A stretch of 64,000 nt of DNA, from assembly GCA_028673005.1 (NCBI GenBank), contig CM054118.1, forward strand, positions 6,350,410 to 6,414,409, in the 5' to 3' direction. Shown piece after piece: positions 45,051-57,364 of this stretch. The DNA is from Tanypteryx hageni. Lineage: Eukaryota > Arthropoda > Insecta > Odonata > Petaluridae. The stretch's first letter is position 1. Each line of letters starts with the position of its first letter. A program made the translations under genes and the position numbers. The notes under the pieces are model-generated. The model was given only the letters and a program-made list of their open reading frames with translations. It did not search any database and was not told the DNA's origin.

Positions 45051-46015
45051 ATATAATTGTTTAGACTGTTATTTTCTCGTGTCTGTTATCCCTATTGTCA
45101 TTTACTTTCTTTTCATCCTATGCTATTTTACTTTGCTTTTTCTTTTCCCATTTTTTTCTTTTCTCTTTTTTGCCTATTTAATATTTTACTTAATTATCCA
45201 TCGCCACTATGTCCAATCTCTCTTCCACAGTTCTATTTTTCCATCTCCATACTCTTACACCTCTATTATTTATTCTGATTTTACTATCGGCACCGCCTTT
45301 TTTCGTAACCAACATGTTTTTATGAAACCAATTATTATTCCTTTTTTAGTTCTTCTCTTCCTATATTCCTCTTTATTATCCGCATTTCCGCTTGCTCTCT
45401 CTCCTCTCATTCTCTCTTTTTCTGAATAAGGAGGGAGGAGAACCACTATTCCTGAGCCGTCACGTTTTCTCGGCTGTTTTTGGGCGTCTAGGATTTTGGG
45501 ATCTTCGAAATGAAATCAGGGAATCTTCCCATTTGGATCCCCTTCCTGAAGCTTCCAAGAGGGGCAGTGGGAGGAGGGGGGGGGCGGGCGGTTTGAGTGG
45601 GGTGAGGGATAAGAGAGAGATGGAGAGAGAAATCTTTTTAACCCTTATTTTCCTTCTCTATTTTTATCCTCCTCTCCCTCGCTCCCAACTCTTATCCTTC
45701 CGCCTCCCACTTCCTCCTCTTTCTTTCTACTTTACCTCCTCCTCCCTCAATTCATATTATTTCTCTCTCGCCTCCTCCCTCTCGCGAAACTCTTATTTAT
45801 ATGCATCCGCAGCTTCCCGAATTCCATTCTCATCCTTTGAGATTGGGAAGCGGACCCCATCCCACTTCGATGCGTGCGAAGCAGAACTACTATAGGATTG
45901 CGAAAGTCTTTAAGGCACATACTCGCACACGCACACACACACACGTACACACAGACTCTGGTACACGTGCACACTCGCACACACAAAGGGTTCCCGCTCC
46001 CTCCTTTTTTATCTC
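45051..46015. repeat. CT-rich low complexity with a G-rich patch and (AC)n
   Basis: CT-rich stretches (45057-45430, 45640-45790). A G-run patch at about 45567-45606 (gggaggaggggggggg and on) could form a quadruplex. (AC)n-type repeats lie at about 45925-45990. Long frames here are compositional. Confidence 0.65.
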
Positions 46016-48027
46016 ATTTCACAATTTTCTATTTGGGGAATGTGCGTATTGATTCCACGGGGCGAGTTGATTCTCTTTTTTTACCTCGGTTTTTCTCTTC
46101 AAAAGGGGATTCTTCTTAATTTGAAAAGTATTTTTCCTACGCATTGACACGATTGAAAATAAGTTCGGGCTGGAAAGTACTGATTTGTTCTCCGTTCGCA
46201 CTCGCATATGGAATCTGAAGAGAATGTCTGCTTAGACGCGACGTGTGCATACTTCTTTTAAAATATTGAGGTATATATTTTGATTTGCAGATGAACCGGT
46301 GCGTTTCGTTTGGAGCCGGAATGTATTAGTTCGTTAGGAACTAGTGTTACCATATCGCAGCGGAATTAAATCTTAATTAAAATTTAAATGTTACTACAAA
46401 AATATATTTTTTTCTTGAATCCATCATTAATTAGTTTTGTCATTCATATTTATTTATAAAAAATACAAATTTTGACATAAATTAATTCATTCCTTAACGG
46501 GTTAATATAAGTTCTCACCATTAATACGGGATTACTATTGGGTTTAAATTAATGCCTTTATCTCAGAGATAATTGAGGCCGAATATTTTTAACTCGCTAT
46601 ACTAGATTAATAATAAGATTACTTTAAATAAATTAAGGTGTGTTTCTTAGTTCATATCTTTACATTTATGATAGTTTGTAATAAATATTGAAAAATTATA
46701 AAAATTAAGATAATTCGTAACGGTAAATTCAATGGAAAGGATTACTTAAATTTACTTTTATCTTTACATTTCCAGGACATAATAAGTGCTCCGTAACATT
46801 TTTATTTTCTAATTAACTTTAACTTTCATCTTCTTTGACTTAGATAAAAATGGGAGTCACTATCTTTTATGGAGTTTAAAGTTAGCAAGTCGCTTATAGT
46901 TGGAAGGAGTATTAAATTAGGAGAGCATTGCGAATACTCACTAGGTTTATGAATGTTATCTCGTGACCTGAAATTAATCAATTCTATCAGCAACCAGGTT
47001 AATTACTTCTTATCCTAACTATATAAAAAGTTTTTCTTGGCAACAAAAAACAGCCTTCAGTGCACCGCCTACTTTGCAATCAAACTTCCCCGTGTATTTT
47101 TTACCCGCTCGGAATATGTATGCTTCTTTCGATCTATATTCGGAAATTAAAGCCATAAAAAAGACTCGCAAAGTTTCCGAGGTACGTAAAAATTTCGAAG
47201 AAAACACTGGAGAGAAATGATTGTTTCGGATTTTTTTAAAATCCTCGTACTAATGACACGAGCAAAAACATGTTTTGGTCATAAAAGTTGATAGGCTAAG
47301 ACTAGAGGAGGGTATTTTTATTTTAATAGGTCACCGCTTCCATTAAGCTCGAGATCGCGATAGCGGGGTTAGACAAAAGCCAGGAAAAATAAGCCTGTCG
47401 GCGACGCTAACATTAAAAAAGTGATAGCAAAAATGTACTTTTATGGCTCTAAAGGTATTGATGCTAACAACTGCCATGGAAGCCTTAATAAATTACGTCT
47501 CTCCGAGGGAAAAAAGGATCCAGCCTCGATAACTTGGATCGTAGTTGCATTACATTACAAGCAACTTATAGTGCGCCATTAACATAGGGGCGCGGACTTA
47601 GATCATCCAGTACTTTTTTCTAATTGAAACGATATGCGCGTCCTTTTGATGTTTTGCAATTCATGGTATTTTTTATGATAGCGATTGCTTTCGACTATTT
47701 CTCTCGCAGAGTAAAAATTTTCTGGATGAGGATCGATTCTGCACTTAATGTGAATATTTCTTACCTTTTCCTTTCAGACGTAGAGCAATTCCTATTATCG
47801 AATTACTTTGGTTTGTAGTAATATGGATCATTTGCAAATTTTTGTCTGTTGGAAAATAGCCGAAATTAACATTGAAATTTTAATCATTTTAAGGAAAATA
47901 TGGTGCTTGACCTTTTTTAATTGCTTGTATTTGGATTCGATTCATGTATACATATGTGTATGTACTTCAATGAGATTATTATATTTGTAAGTTATAAAAA
48001 TTGTAACATGTTGGCCTTGACAATTTA
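46016..48027. other. No gene recognised
   Basis: AT-rich. A slightly GC-richer patch at 47300-47600 contains no recognised motif. Confidence 0.45.
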
Positions 48028-48035
48028 CATATAAG

Positions 48036-50282
48036 TAGGCTTGGTAGAATTCGACGTTTATTTTTTTAAATAGACGATTTAAATCGAAGTTTATTTTTTT
48101 AATAGACGATTTAAATCGACGTTTATTTTCCCGAGAGATTTTAGACGAATATCTATGCTTAAAAGTACTACTTACATATATGACGCAGTTTTCGACCTTT
48201 CAATTCGATGATTTAAATTTGCTTTTTATTTCGAAATTCTATGTAAAATTTACGTTTATTTTACAATACTAGGATTATTTATTTAAATTTTTAGAGGGAG
48301 TTAAATCTTTATATAAAAATTAATCAAATTAATGCATCTTATGTTTTTCATAAATTTTATTTTATTCATGCGCATTTACACTCTCCTCAATTTTTAAATG
48401 TTAATATAAAAGAAAACACTCAATAACGAATTTATTAAAATATATTTTATCTTTTACTTACTCTAAAAAAGTATACAAAGTAAGGAGTATACTTGAATCA
48501 TTAATTTGATATTTTACTAAGTTAACCGTGATTTTTAACCAAGAAAATCACCAAATTTGAGCCGGTCACGAGATTTTGCGTGTATTTCTTTGGATTTATG
48601 ACAAAATATCCAGGAACTGAGTGTAGTACGGGAATATAAATCCGGTACGCAACGTATGCACAGCGTACAACCAAATATATATACACAAGAATATTTTGAC
48701 TTGCAAGCTTACCTCTTTAAATAACAAAAAATTGTTATTGCAGAAAAAAGTTCATTATGCGAACACGAAACGATATTTCTTGTTCTTGTATTTTCACTTC
48801 CTTTCTTACAAATTTTGCCAAACTTGAGGATTTCGACAACCAACCTATATGAAAAAACATATTTATAGTTAATTCACGCCTTTTACTAACTGAATCCTGT
48901 TGATTAAACCATATTTGCACTTTGCATATCGGTCACAAGAATATTATCGTTGTTCTACAACACTGAAACTTAGTATATTTTTAATCTCAAATAACGTAAC
49001 CTGGAATTTCCAAATCTAGATATTTTTGATTTCGCGTAATTCTTACAAATGCATCGTTGACAAATATATTATATTGCGAATCTAGATAGTAAATTACGCT
49101 TGTACAATGATTACTAGAAAAAGTTTAATTTATGAAATCCGAACAATATGCTGTTACTTTTGCCGAGAAAAATCCTTTAAGTAAAGAATTTGCGAGTTCA
49201 GCTTAAAGGCTTTTAGACGTTCAATGATGCCAATTAAGGACTAAATAAGGAAAAAAAACATTAATGTTATAATTATCGCAATAATATTTTAGCCCTTAAA
49301 ATAGAATACTTTGTATCAATTAATATACTTCAAAAATGTACTAAGTATTCTCTTTATTTAACATAAAACATATATAGAGAGAAAATTAGACCTAATTATG
49401 CAGCGCTCAAATCCTGATTTAAATGTGTTTTTCCAATCAGCAAAATATTTTACAAATAGAAAATAAATATTCGTCCTTAATCCCTCTTCAATTTTAAGTA
49501 ACGATTACTAATTTATGTGCATCTTTTAAAACCATTATATATAAATTGAAATTTACTAATCTGTAGCAAAAGATGGAGACAAAAGCAGTAGAACGGAACG
49601 ATCCTTCCTGGGTAGCCTTTTTGAGAAATACTGCCAAGAGATTGGGTTCAATCCATACGAAGATGGGGTAAAAGTGCAAAGAACTCTAGGAAAAGCCCTA
49701 GCAAGCAATCGAGAAACATTGGTTCCAGGAATACACACCACGGGGAAGAGTCGGCAAAACGATTCGAACGATCACCAAAAAGTTCTTTCTTCCGAACCAC
49801 GTTTATCAGCGCTCGAGAAACTCCCAGCAGGAAATATCCATGCCCTTATCTGTATAGAGAGGCTCGTGGAATATCCCACCATTAGGTCAGCAAATATAAT
49901 CTCAAAGACCTCAAAAGGTCTAAGAAACAGGTGTTCTCGAAACTACCCTATGGCCTTGCGGTTACCAGATTGATCAGAGTGGAAGCGTGAGCTTTTCAAA
50001 AAGACGCATATTTGTGTTTAAGGAAATACACTTCTTTCATTCCCACTGTTAATGCAAGCCCAGAAAAGAAACGAAATCGTAGGTAGGAAATAACATTGCG
50101 AAAAAAATAAACAGAGAATACTTTAATATTATAATTCTGAATAAAATAAGTTTTTAGACGTATACTTTTCCATCTTGTTGTAAAATCGACTCTTATCGGC
50201 GACTTCATTTTCGTCGATTTTGATAATAAAAGAAAGACGTTTATCGACGTTTTTCGATTTAAATCGAATTCTACCAAGCCTA
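48036..50282. mobile_element. hAT-like TIR element enclosing an exon-like island
   Basis: The left end TAGGCTTGGTAGAATTCGA and the right end read inward are identical over 19 bp. They are flanked by catataag (48028-48035) and catataaa (50283-50290), a near-perfect 8-bp target duplication. Subterminal repeats of gatttaaatc occur on both sides, on the left within a 32-bp tandem duplication (48052-48115). No transposase is recognisable. The interior is very AT-rich except for 49560-49990, which is visibly richer in G and C and holds an open frame. Confidence 0.8.
49560..49976 (+). other. Exon-like open frame inside the TIR element
   Basis: A plus-strand frame is open for 138 codons from 49560 (preceded by TAA at 49557) to a stop at 49974-49976. 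It has no ATG near its beginning. It starts next to a splice-acceptor-like context: ttactaatctgtag ends at 49566, with TACTAAT resembling a branch site. A possible donor is acag|gtgttc near 49929-49935. The peptide includes RSFLGSLFEKYCQEIGFNPY and ALASNRETLVPGIHTTGK. I do not recognise it. Base composition differs from both flanks. It could be a captured host exon, a transposase exon of an unknown family, or chance. Confidence 0.35.
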
Positions 50283-50290
50283 CATATAAA

Positions 50291-51784
50291 TACACACGAC
50301 ACATACGTTATGTAACACTCATTTTGACATTTCTTATGATATTCCGTATACTTCATCCTTAATGTAATATAACCTGTAGCACTTTCAGACTATGAGAATT
50401 ATTTGTTAAATAAAATAAAATTAGGTGGGCTAAGCTATGGAGATGTTGGTGACCATAATCATTTTGAAATCAGCTTCCCATGAAACGAGGCACAGAAATG
50501 AACAGGCATTCTCAAATAGATTGGATTTCTTTTTGAAAACTCTGTATCTATGGGACTATTCAACTATTGGAATCCCAAAGAATGCAATTAACTCAAGAAC
50601 GGCTGAATCTATTTCATTTTGTTCTTTTAGTAAGGAGCATTTTGGGTTATCATCGAGTAAAATAAGGGTCTGAGCTCGAATCCAAATCAGTTTCATTTCT
50701 CCATTTGAATAACCTGGTAAAGGGAACAGCGCGTTGGTTATTAGTATATTAAAATTACTTAACGTCGTCGTAAAAGTCGAGACTTGAACCATATAATGGC
50801 TAAAAGAATGAGATCTCATTATCTAATCGTCGATTTTCATATACACGTAGGTTCAGTCCATAATTCTGTTTTGAGCAGGATATGTTTAGGTTTTTATATT
50901 TTTCTTCGTCAAGAAACCGCATTGTTGCCGATTTCTCAGGATAGCGTATTAATTGGAACAAGAGAAAAGAGAAAGTTTTGTCAAAATGACATCATGCCGA
51001 AGGAGGAGGATCTTAGGTAATAACGGCCCGGCGTACGATTCTCCTCCCAGTCTTCTACTCAACTTAGTTTCAATAGTAACAAGTGCTACCATTTAATTTT
51101 TAAACGTAAATGGAAAATTATTAAATTTAAACTGCTTTTATTTAAAAAATTGAGAGATTTTATGATAAATTTTAAATGCTATTTCATTTGAAGTTTAACA
51201 AAATCTCTCATTATTACGTATATGTTAACTGTAAGTGCAGAATAATGAAAGGTTTAAATTTTGAATTTAAAAAATGTATTTCTCCTGTGTGATTTTATTT
51301 ACATTGATCGACCCCATCTTATCTGGGACGCATTTAAAGTTTTTATTAAAATTAAATAGTCCACTTTCCCTAAAATACGTCGTTAATATTATTTTTTACC
51401 TTGTAACTTAAGTGAATATGTTTTTATTTGAAACATAATTATAACACAGATATGAAAATTTGTGTCACAGTGAATTCCAGAATTAGCACTCAAGGACAAT
51501 AAATTGAAAATTCTCGAGGAATAGCATCCTGTAAACCGGCATAAGGGTGGGAATGATAAAGGAAAAGTTCTTTTATGAGGTAACTCGGCCTAAATAATTC
51601 GCGTGGGAATCCTTATCCTGAATATGATGCAGTTTATATGGCCATATCAAGTACGATATAAAAAATTATCTTCTGCTTTCAATGTTTTTCGTGGCGCATT
51701 AAAATAAAACAAGAAAAATAGCTGCATATGCGCAAAATAATGTCTGTGTTTCCACCGTATATGGACATTTTTTATTAAAAATCT
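50291..51784. other. No gene recognised
   Basis: AT-rich. Frames at 50437-51020 are short and without family features. Confidence 0.45.
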
Positions 51785-52497
51785 GATGTGGCCACCACAT
51801 GATTTTTCTCCATATCTGTAGTATTTCTAAAAATTCCAAATAGGTTACCTAATAATAAATATTTTAAGAAACCGCGAGAAAATTTTCGACTTTACAAAGA
51901 ACAAAAATAAACTCAAACCATAGCCTTCCAATATTGGATATAGCCACAAAACTCCAGCAATTAAGAAAAGAAAAAGGAGTGATACTAAGACGTGACTAAG
52001 CGTCAATTGTTAACAAAAGACGTCGGTAGGTGGCGTGGTGGTGGCAGCTAAAAATATAAATTATCTCTTAAACAATGCATTATATGAGAAAATGTTACAA
52101 ACCAAGGTTGTAGAAAATTAAATTTCCTACAACTTTTAATCCAATACATTTTTACATTTATCAAATATTAAAGCAAATATTTCAAAATAACGGATGCGAC
52201 AAGAGTAAACACCCATTTCTGATTGACCGATTTTTAACAAAAACTAATCAGTTCTTGTGACTTTTATAAAATTTTTAATTATGAAATTTCGCGTTGACCT
52301 GATTAATTGTTCTTGAGTTAGATCACCCACACTATCACTCACACGCACGCACACAAACACACACACAGACATAATCGAGAAAATGGTCAAAACGTGTTCA
52401 GGGGACCTCAAAACGTGTATTTCCTCTGAAATCTCGAAGTCGATTTTTTTATGAATACAATAATTTCCCCTATACTACGTATATGGAGAAAGTAAAA
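51785..52497 (-). mobile_element. Family A repeat, full copy
   Basis: Same family as the 25.5-29.4 kb cluster, on the minus strand. On the plus strand it begins 'gatgtggccaccacatga' then 'tttctccatatc' and ends 'tactacgtatatggagaaag'. All internal blocks are present, including 'ggtggtggcagct', 'attgttaacaaaagac' and a (ac)n tract at about 52340-52370. No coding. Confidence 0.8.
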
Positions 52498-52902
52498 ATT
52501 AGTGTGAATTTAAGTTTTTGATATTTGATATATTGAGGATTAAAGTAAATTACTCGTCGTCACAACTTAACACTCTTGAGGCTATGGAATGATACTTTGT
52601 TGTTTAGCAACCCCAGAATTTAACATAATTTTGCACTGTATCAACGCGATAAAATTGAATAAAAGTGTTTGCAGTTTGTGTAAAATTACAAGCTAATTGG
52701 CATAACCTTTGTCGGATTGCGGTAAAGTGCATTTTTGCTATTAATTCATAAATAGATTAATCAATCAGAATGCATATATCTTCATTTAGTTATGTTTTTC
52801 CAATGTCATGAAAAAAGCTCCCCGTTACCACTTGTTGTGAACGAAGTGAAAAGCCCCACGACTCAGCACTGGTGATAGATAACAACTCGTTGGTCTAGAG
52901 CA
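52498..52902. other. No gene recognised
   Basis: AT-rich spacer between a family A copy and the fragment at 52907. Confidence 0.4.
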
Positions 52903-52906
52903 GTGG

Positions 52907-53120
52907 TCCCCAAGCTATGGTCTGCGGGCGGGTTCATGTGGGAGAGATCCCGGGTTCAAAATTTGGACGTGCCCATTCTTTCCTGGTGTGGTTATCGTGT
53001 CTGAACCCCAATACTCCGGTCGCCAATTCAAATTCTGTCCATGAAATGTTTGGATGTGGTGTTCATTGTTGATGTGCTCACTATGAAAGATCCTTCGGTG
53101 GGCTCGTTGAAATAAATATC
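52907..53120 (+). mobile_element. hAT-type terminus joined to a SINE-like sequence
   Basis: The sequence cagtggtccccaagctatgg (52907 on) is a typical hAT start. It is followed at once by 'gagatcccgggttcaaaat', a B-box-like phrase, and a body with 'cctggtgtggttatcgtgtc' that looks SINE-derived. No A box or hAT right end is visible. The order may reflect a truncation or a chimeric element. Confidence 0.35.
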
Positions 53121-53606
53121 ACGTGACCTACCCAGACTTAAAGGCTGATACCATTTATTTTAAACGAATGAAAAATATTTCTCCGATAGAGATGAAAAGG
53201 TTGGGGAAAGCAATTGCCCATATTGGTTATGAAGCAGACGTCATCAGTATCGATGTGTGGGTAGCACGTTCATCTATTCAGAATGGTGGTGGCCCCTGTC
53301 AGCGTTTTAGTCTTGATTTTTTTAAAACAAACATTTTTGAGTATCATCATAATTTTATCAGAAAATTTTTGAAATTTACGTCTGTTGTATATCTTGACAT
53401 AAATATTTTGAACGGTTCATGAATAAAAAATGAATCTGTAACATTTTCTTTTTTCAGGCCATATTGTTATTAATGCTATGCATTATTGTTTGTGGGAATA
53501 ATTACAAAATTATGTAGCTTTTGCACCCAAGATTAGCGTATACACGAGCAATTTACAAGTACGAAACGACCCCTTGTAGCAGCGGTATCACTTCCAGGAA
53601 CGCATC
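53121..53606. other. No gene recognised
   Basis: A 99-codon plus frame at 53123-53422 has mixed composition and no family features. The rest is AT-rich. Confidence 0.4.
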
Positions 53607-55282
53607 CCTTACGCCAGAGTTTTCCAAACTATTGGACGCGACCCCCTGAGGGGGCGAGAGACCCTCTCGGTGGGGGGGGGGGGAAAGCAATGGCCAATGG
53701 CCAAGAAAAGCCGAGGGCCTTGGAAGTCAAAATAAAATCGCAAGACAAGCTTTCCATATGACATTCATTACAATGTTGCAGGGAAAGCTTATTAGATGTC
53801 AATTAAGAGGTTACCAGAGTCATCTTGACCACACAGAAACTACAATGCCAGCGTAAACAATCGCGGCCGACAGATCGGCCGGCTGGCACCAAAAGGGATA
53901 ATACGGTTTGCGCAAACGAGGCCAAATTTGAGTCGGCACGTGTCGAATCGCGACGCGGGTGCGATCTGCCGCCGTCACCGTCACTCGGCGTCTCGACACA
54001 GACGAGTTGTGTCGTCGCGCTGCATTTGAACGTGGAGTGTGTAAACTTAAAGTTAAACAATCTTTGTGTGGAAGTTAAAAGTATAATATCCGTTCTATTT
54101 CTAAACTTCAATCATTTTGGTAAGTACAATATAATAAGCTAGTTTCCGCAAAAACGGCAACTTTTTAAAAATTGAAATAACTCGAGAACGAATATAGACA
54201 ATCGTTTGAAATTTTCAACAATTAAATTTAAATTTAATTGTCTTAAATATATTATTGTATCTAATTTTTTAAAGGAGAAATAATATCCCTTCGTGATGGA
54301 TAAATACATTACCGGTTTGAAGAGAAAATTCATTGGAGCGGCTGAAACTAGTACAAGCAAAGACAATAGAGAGTTGAAGTAAAAAGTAAACAGCCCAAAT
54401 CCAGAAAATACGATTTACTATATTTATCATTGGGATTCACAAGTACTGTTATTGATGGAGAGGAAAGACCGCTGCGTTTGCTTTGTAAGATTCCTTTAGC
54501 TGCAGACAGCATGAAACCTAATAAATTGAAACGACATCTTGAAAGTACATGCAGGATACTTTGGAAAGACGAGAATTTTCCAGAGAAAATTAGATTATTT
54601 TAATAAGCAAAACAAACCTTTTTCAAAAACCATGTCTGTGACTTCAAGAGGATTGGTTGCATCGTTTAAGGTTGCTTACAGAATTGCTAAGTGTAAGAAG
54701 CCTCATTCGATATGAGAAACGTTGGTGCTACCTGCGGCTATTGACAGGGTCGAAACGATGCTTGCCGAATCATATGCAAAGTAGCTTCGAACGGTTCCAC
54801 TTGCAGATAATACGGTGGGAAGGAGAATTGCCCATATGTCTGAAGACATTTGCGATCAATTAATTGAGAAACTAATATCTTCCTGTTTAGCATTGCATGT
54901 GGATGAAGCAACAGATGTAGTTAAATATGCTCATTTGATTACATATGTACGATATGTTGTTGAAACTGATCATAGGGAAGAATTGTTATTTTGCAAACCT
55001 ATTGATGGCAGTGCCACATCAAGAGAAATGCTCAATATAATTGGGAGATTTTTTAATGAAAATAATATAATGAGGGAGAATTGCATTGGACTCTGCACTG
55101 ACGGAGCTCAATAGATGTCAGGACGAAACGCAGGTCTACACGCACTAGTTAAAAATGTGGCCCCTCGTGCAATTTGGACACATTGCATGCTTTGCAGACA
55201 ATCACTTGTATCGAGAAATATGAGTGAGGAGCTAGGTAGTTTTTCAAGTTGTCACAAGAGTAATCAGCTTTTTAAAAATGTG

Positions 55283-55988
55283 ATGGGGCCACCACATGAC
55301 TTTCTCCAGTCTGTAATATTTCTAAAAATACCAAATAGGTTACATATTAATAATAAATATTTTAAGAAACTGCGAGAAAATATTAGACTTTAAAAAGAAC
55401 TGAAATAAAGTCAAACCATAGCCTTCTGATATTGGATATGGCCACAAAGTTCCAACAATTAAGAATATAAAAGGGAGCGTTACTAATTGTAAGACGTAAC
55501 TAAGCGTCAATTGTTAACAATAGTCTTCGGTAGATGGCGGGGTGGTGGCAGCTAAAATTATAAGATATCTCTTAAATAATGAATTTTATGGAAAAATGTT
55601 TCAAGCAAAAGTTGTGGAAAATTACATTTTCTACAACAATTATTCTATTACATTTTTACATTTATCGAATATTAAAGCTAATATTTCAAAATAACGGATG
55701 TGACAAGAGTAAACACCCACTTCTGCTTGATCGATTTTTACCAAAAACTAATCAGTTCTTCTGACTTTTATAAAAATGTTAAAGGTAAATTTTTGCGTAG
55801 ACCTCATTAATAGTTTTTTAATTAGTGCTCCCACAAAAAAGCTATCACACACACACAGATATCATCGAGCAAATGGTCGAAACATGTTCAGGAGACCTCA
55901 AAACGTGTATTTCCGTTGAAATCTCGAAGTCGATGTTTTTCATGAATACCATACTTTCCCCTATACTACGTATGTGGAGAAAGTAAAA
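55283..55988 (-). mobile_element. Family A repeat inside the hAT, full copy
   Basis: It begins on plus with 'gatggggccaccacatgact' and ends 'tactacgtatgtggagaaag'. Internal blocks match the copy at 51785. It lies in the transposase reading region after SNQLFKN. Confidence 0.85.
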
Positions 55989-56362
55989 ATGTATTTGTAT
56001 AAAAGTTATAGGAAATTAAAATTTCTACAACCTTGGTTTGAAACATTTTCCCATATAATGCATTGTTTAAGAGATAACTTATATTTTTAGCTGCCACCAC
56101 CACGCCACCTACCGACGACTATTGTTAACAACTGACGCTTAGTTACCTCTTAGTAACTCTCCTTTTTCTTTTCTTACTTGTTGGAGCTTTGGGGCTATAT
56201 CCAATATCAGAATGCTATGGTTTGAGTTTATTTCTGTTCTTTGTAAAGTCTAAAATTTTCTCGCAGTTTCTGAAAATATTTATTATTAGGTAACCTATTT
56301 GGAATTTTTAGAAATATTACCGGTTTGGAGAAAGTCATGTGGTAGCCACATCAGATTTTTCT
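55989..56362 (+). mobile_element. Family A repeat inside the hAT, partial inverted copy
   Basis: This is the distal half of family A in plus orientation, ending 'ggagaaagtcatgtggtagc'. It is the inverse of 55283 to about 55640, so the pair can fold into a hairpin with arms of about 350 bp. It may be a second insertion or a rearranged copy. Confidence 0.85.
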
Positions 56363-56442
56363 TATTTTTAGTGATAATAATATAGATGAAGCAAATTCAT
56401 TTTATAACAAAAATTTCCTCCTGAAACTTGCGTATTTGATGG

Positions 56443-56647
56443 TATAACGAGACCAGACCGATAACGGACTTTGCTCTTCATTTTATTTTGTTTTTGCGCG
56501 CAGCCAACAGGGTGCGCGTCAGTTCTCTCTTCTCTTGTGGAAGCTTACGGAGTGTAGTGTGCGCCCCAGGCGATTAAAGGTGTTAGTGTTATTACGTGTA
56601 ACTTTCATTTGTGCCCTTTCCTCTCCGAGAAACCCTAGCCCGTCACA
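56443..56647. mobile_element. Solo LTR, 205 bp
   Basis: The insertion splits the transposase codons between AAACTTGCGTATTTG and ATGGATATTTTTG (Lys-Leu-Ala-Tyr-Leu / Met-Asp-Ile-Phe). It is flanked by an exact 4-bp duplication ATGG (56439-56442 and 56648-56651). It starts TATAAC (probably TGTAAC mutated) and ends GTCACA, the TG...CA rule of LTRs with one change. GC content is higher than in the surroundings. A 4-bp duplication and small LTR favour a Ty3/Gypsy-type origin. No internal genes remain, as expected after recombination between LTRs. Confidence 0.75.
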
Positions 56648-57364
56648 ATGGATATTTTTGAAAAACCGAGTACTTTAAATAAATCAATGCAAGGTCCACA
56701 AATTCATACTCGGATCCAGAAAAATAAGGTGACTGCATTTATGAAAAAGTTTGAGCTATGGAAAATAAATTTCCGAAAGAATATTTTTAATGCTTTCCAA
56801 TTTAAAAAATACATGCCCCGCAAATGAAATAGAAGAAAGTAAAGACCCACCTATTAATCACTTGACCAGTCTACAGAAGCGATTCTCATTTTATTTTAAG
56901 GACCTATATATTTCTAAATATAAATAGATAAGGAATCCATTTGCCACGGACAAATATGATACATTTGATCTCGATCTCGATTAGTGGTCGAAAAATAATT
57001 ACTAGAAGCAATATCATCAATGACACCACGTTTTGAGAAACTGCCCCCGAAAACAAGCCCGTCCATCACAGTAATATTATTGTTATGGTTGTTATTTTTA
57101 AAAGCTATAAATATAAAAACTTAAAGGATTTTATCAATAAATAAATATCTGTATATGTTACGTTATTTTATTATGTTTAAGATTTGTTTGTTTGTTATAA
57201 AAATTGTAATGAATTCTTAATTTTATTTTAATAAAATACGCACTGATTGTAAGAAAATTATTTGCGTAGATTGTTTTATGTAAATGTCTGGGGGGAGGCG
57301 CGACAATCTTTTTGTAAAATAGGGGGGCTTCGCTAGATAAAGTTTGGAAACCACTTCCTTACGC

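Larger units (their letters stand above)
54296..57030 (+). pseudogene. ZBED5/SCAND3-like hAT transposase, broken by insertions
   Basis: It starts at an ATG at 54296 (MDKYITGLKRKFIGAAETS) in the position usual for this family. Remnants in several frames follow: KPNKLKRHLES (zinc-finger region), LPAAIDRVETMLAE, DNTVGRRIAHMSEDICDQLI, LALHVDEATDV (catalytic Asp region of the RNase H-like fold), and LCTDGAQ then MSGRNAGLHALVKNVAPRAI. About 100 residues before the C-terminal part are missing where family A copies lie. The chain resumes with DEANSFYNKNFLLKLAYL, is cut by the LTR at 56443, and continues at 56648 with DIFEKPSTLNKSMQG and IRNPFATDKYDTFDLDL. Many stops. It once bound and cut hAT ends. 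Confidence 0.9.
53615..57356 (+). mobile_element. ZBED5/SCAND3-like hAT element with nested insertions
   Basis: The left end CAGAGTTTTCCAAACT and the right end read inward AAGTGGTTTCCAAACT match at 13 of 16 positions. The flanks are an exact 8-bp target duplication, ccttacgc, at 53607-53614 and 57357-57364. Inside are transposase remnants (54296-57030), an inverted pair of family A copies (about 55283-56362) and a solo LTR (56443-56647). The element is complete in outline but dead. A run of G lies at about 53671-53683. Confidence 0.9.

Noticed and set aside
45057..45895. Several S/F/L-rich frames
   Set aside because: CT-rich low complexity; no domain features.
53123..53422. 99-codon plus frame
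   Set aside because: No recognised family, no start or splice context, and AT-rich flanks.
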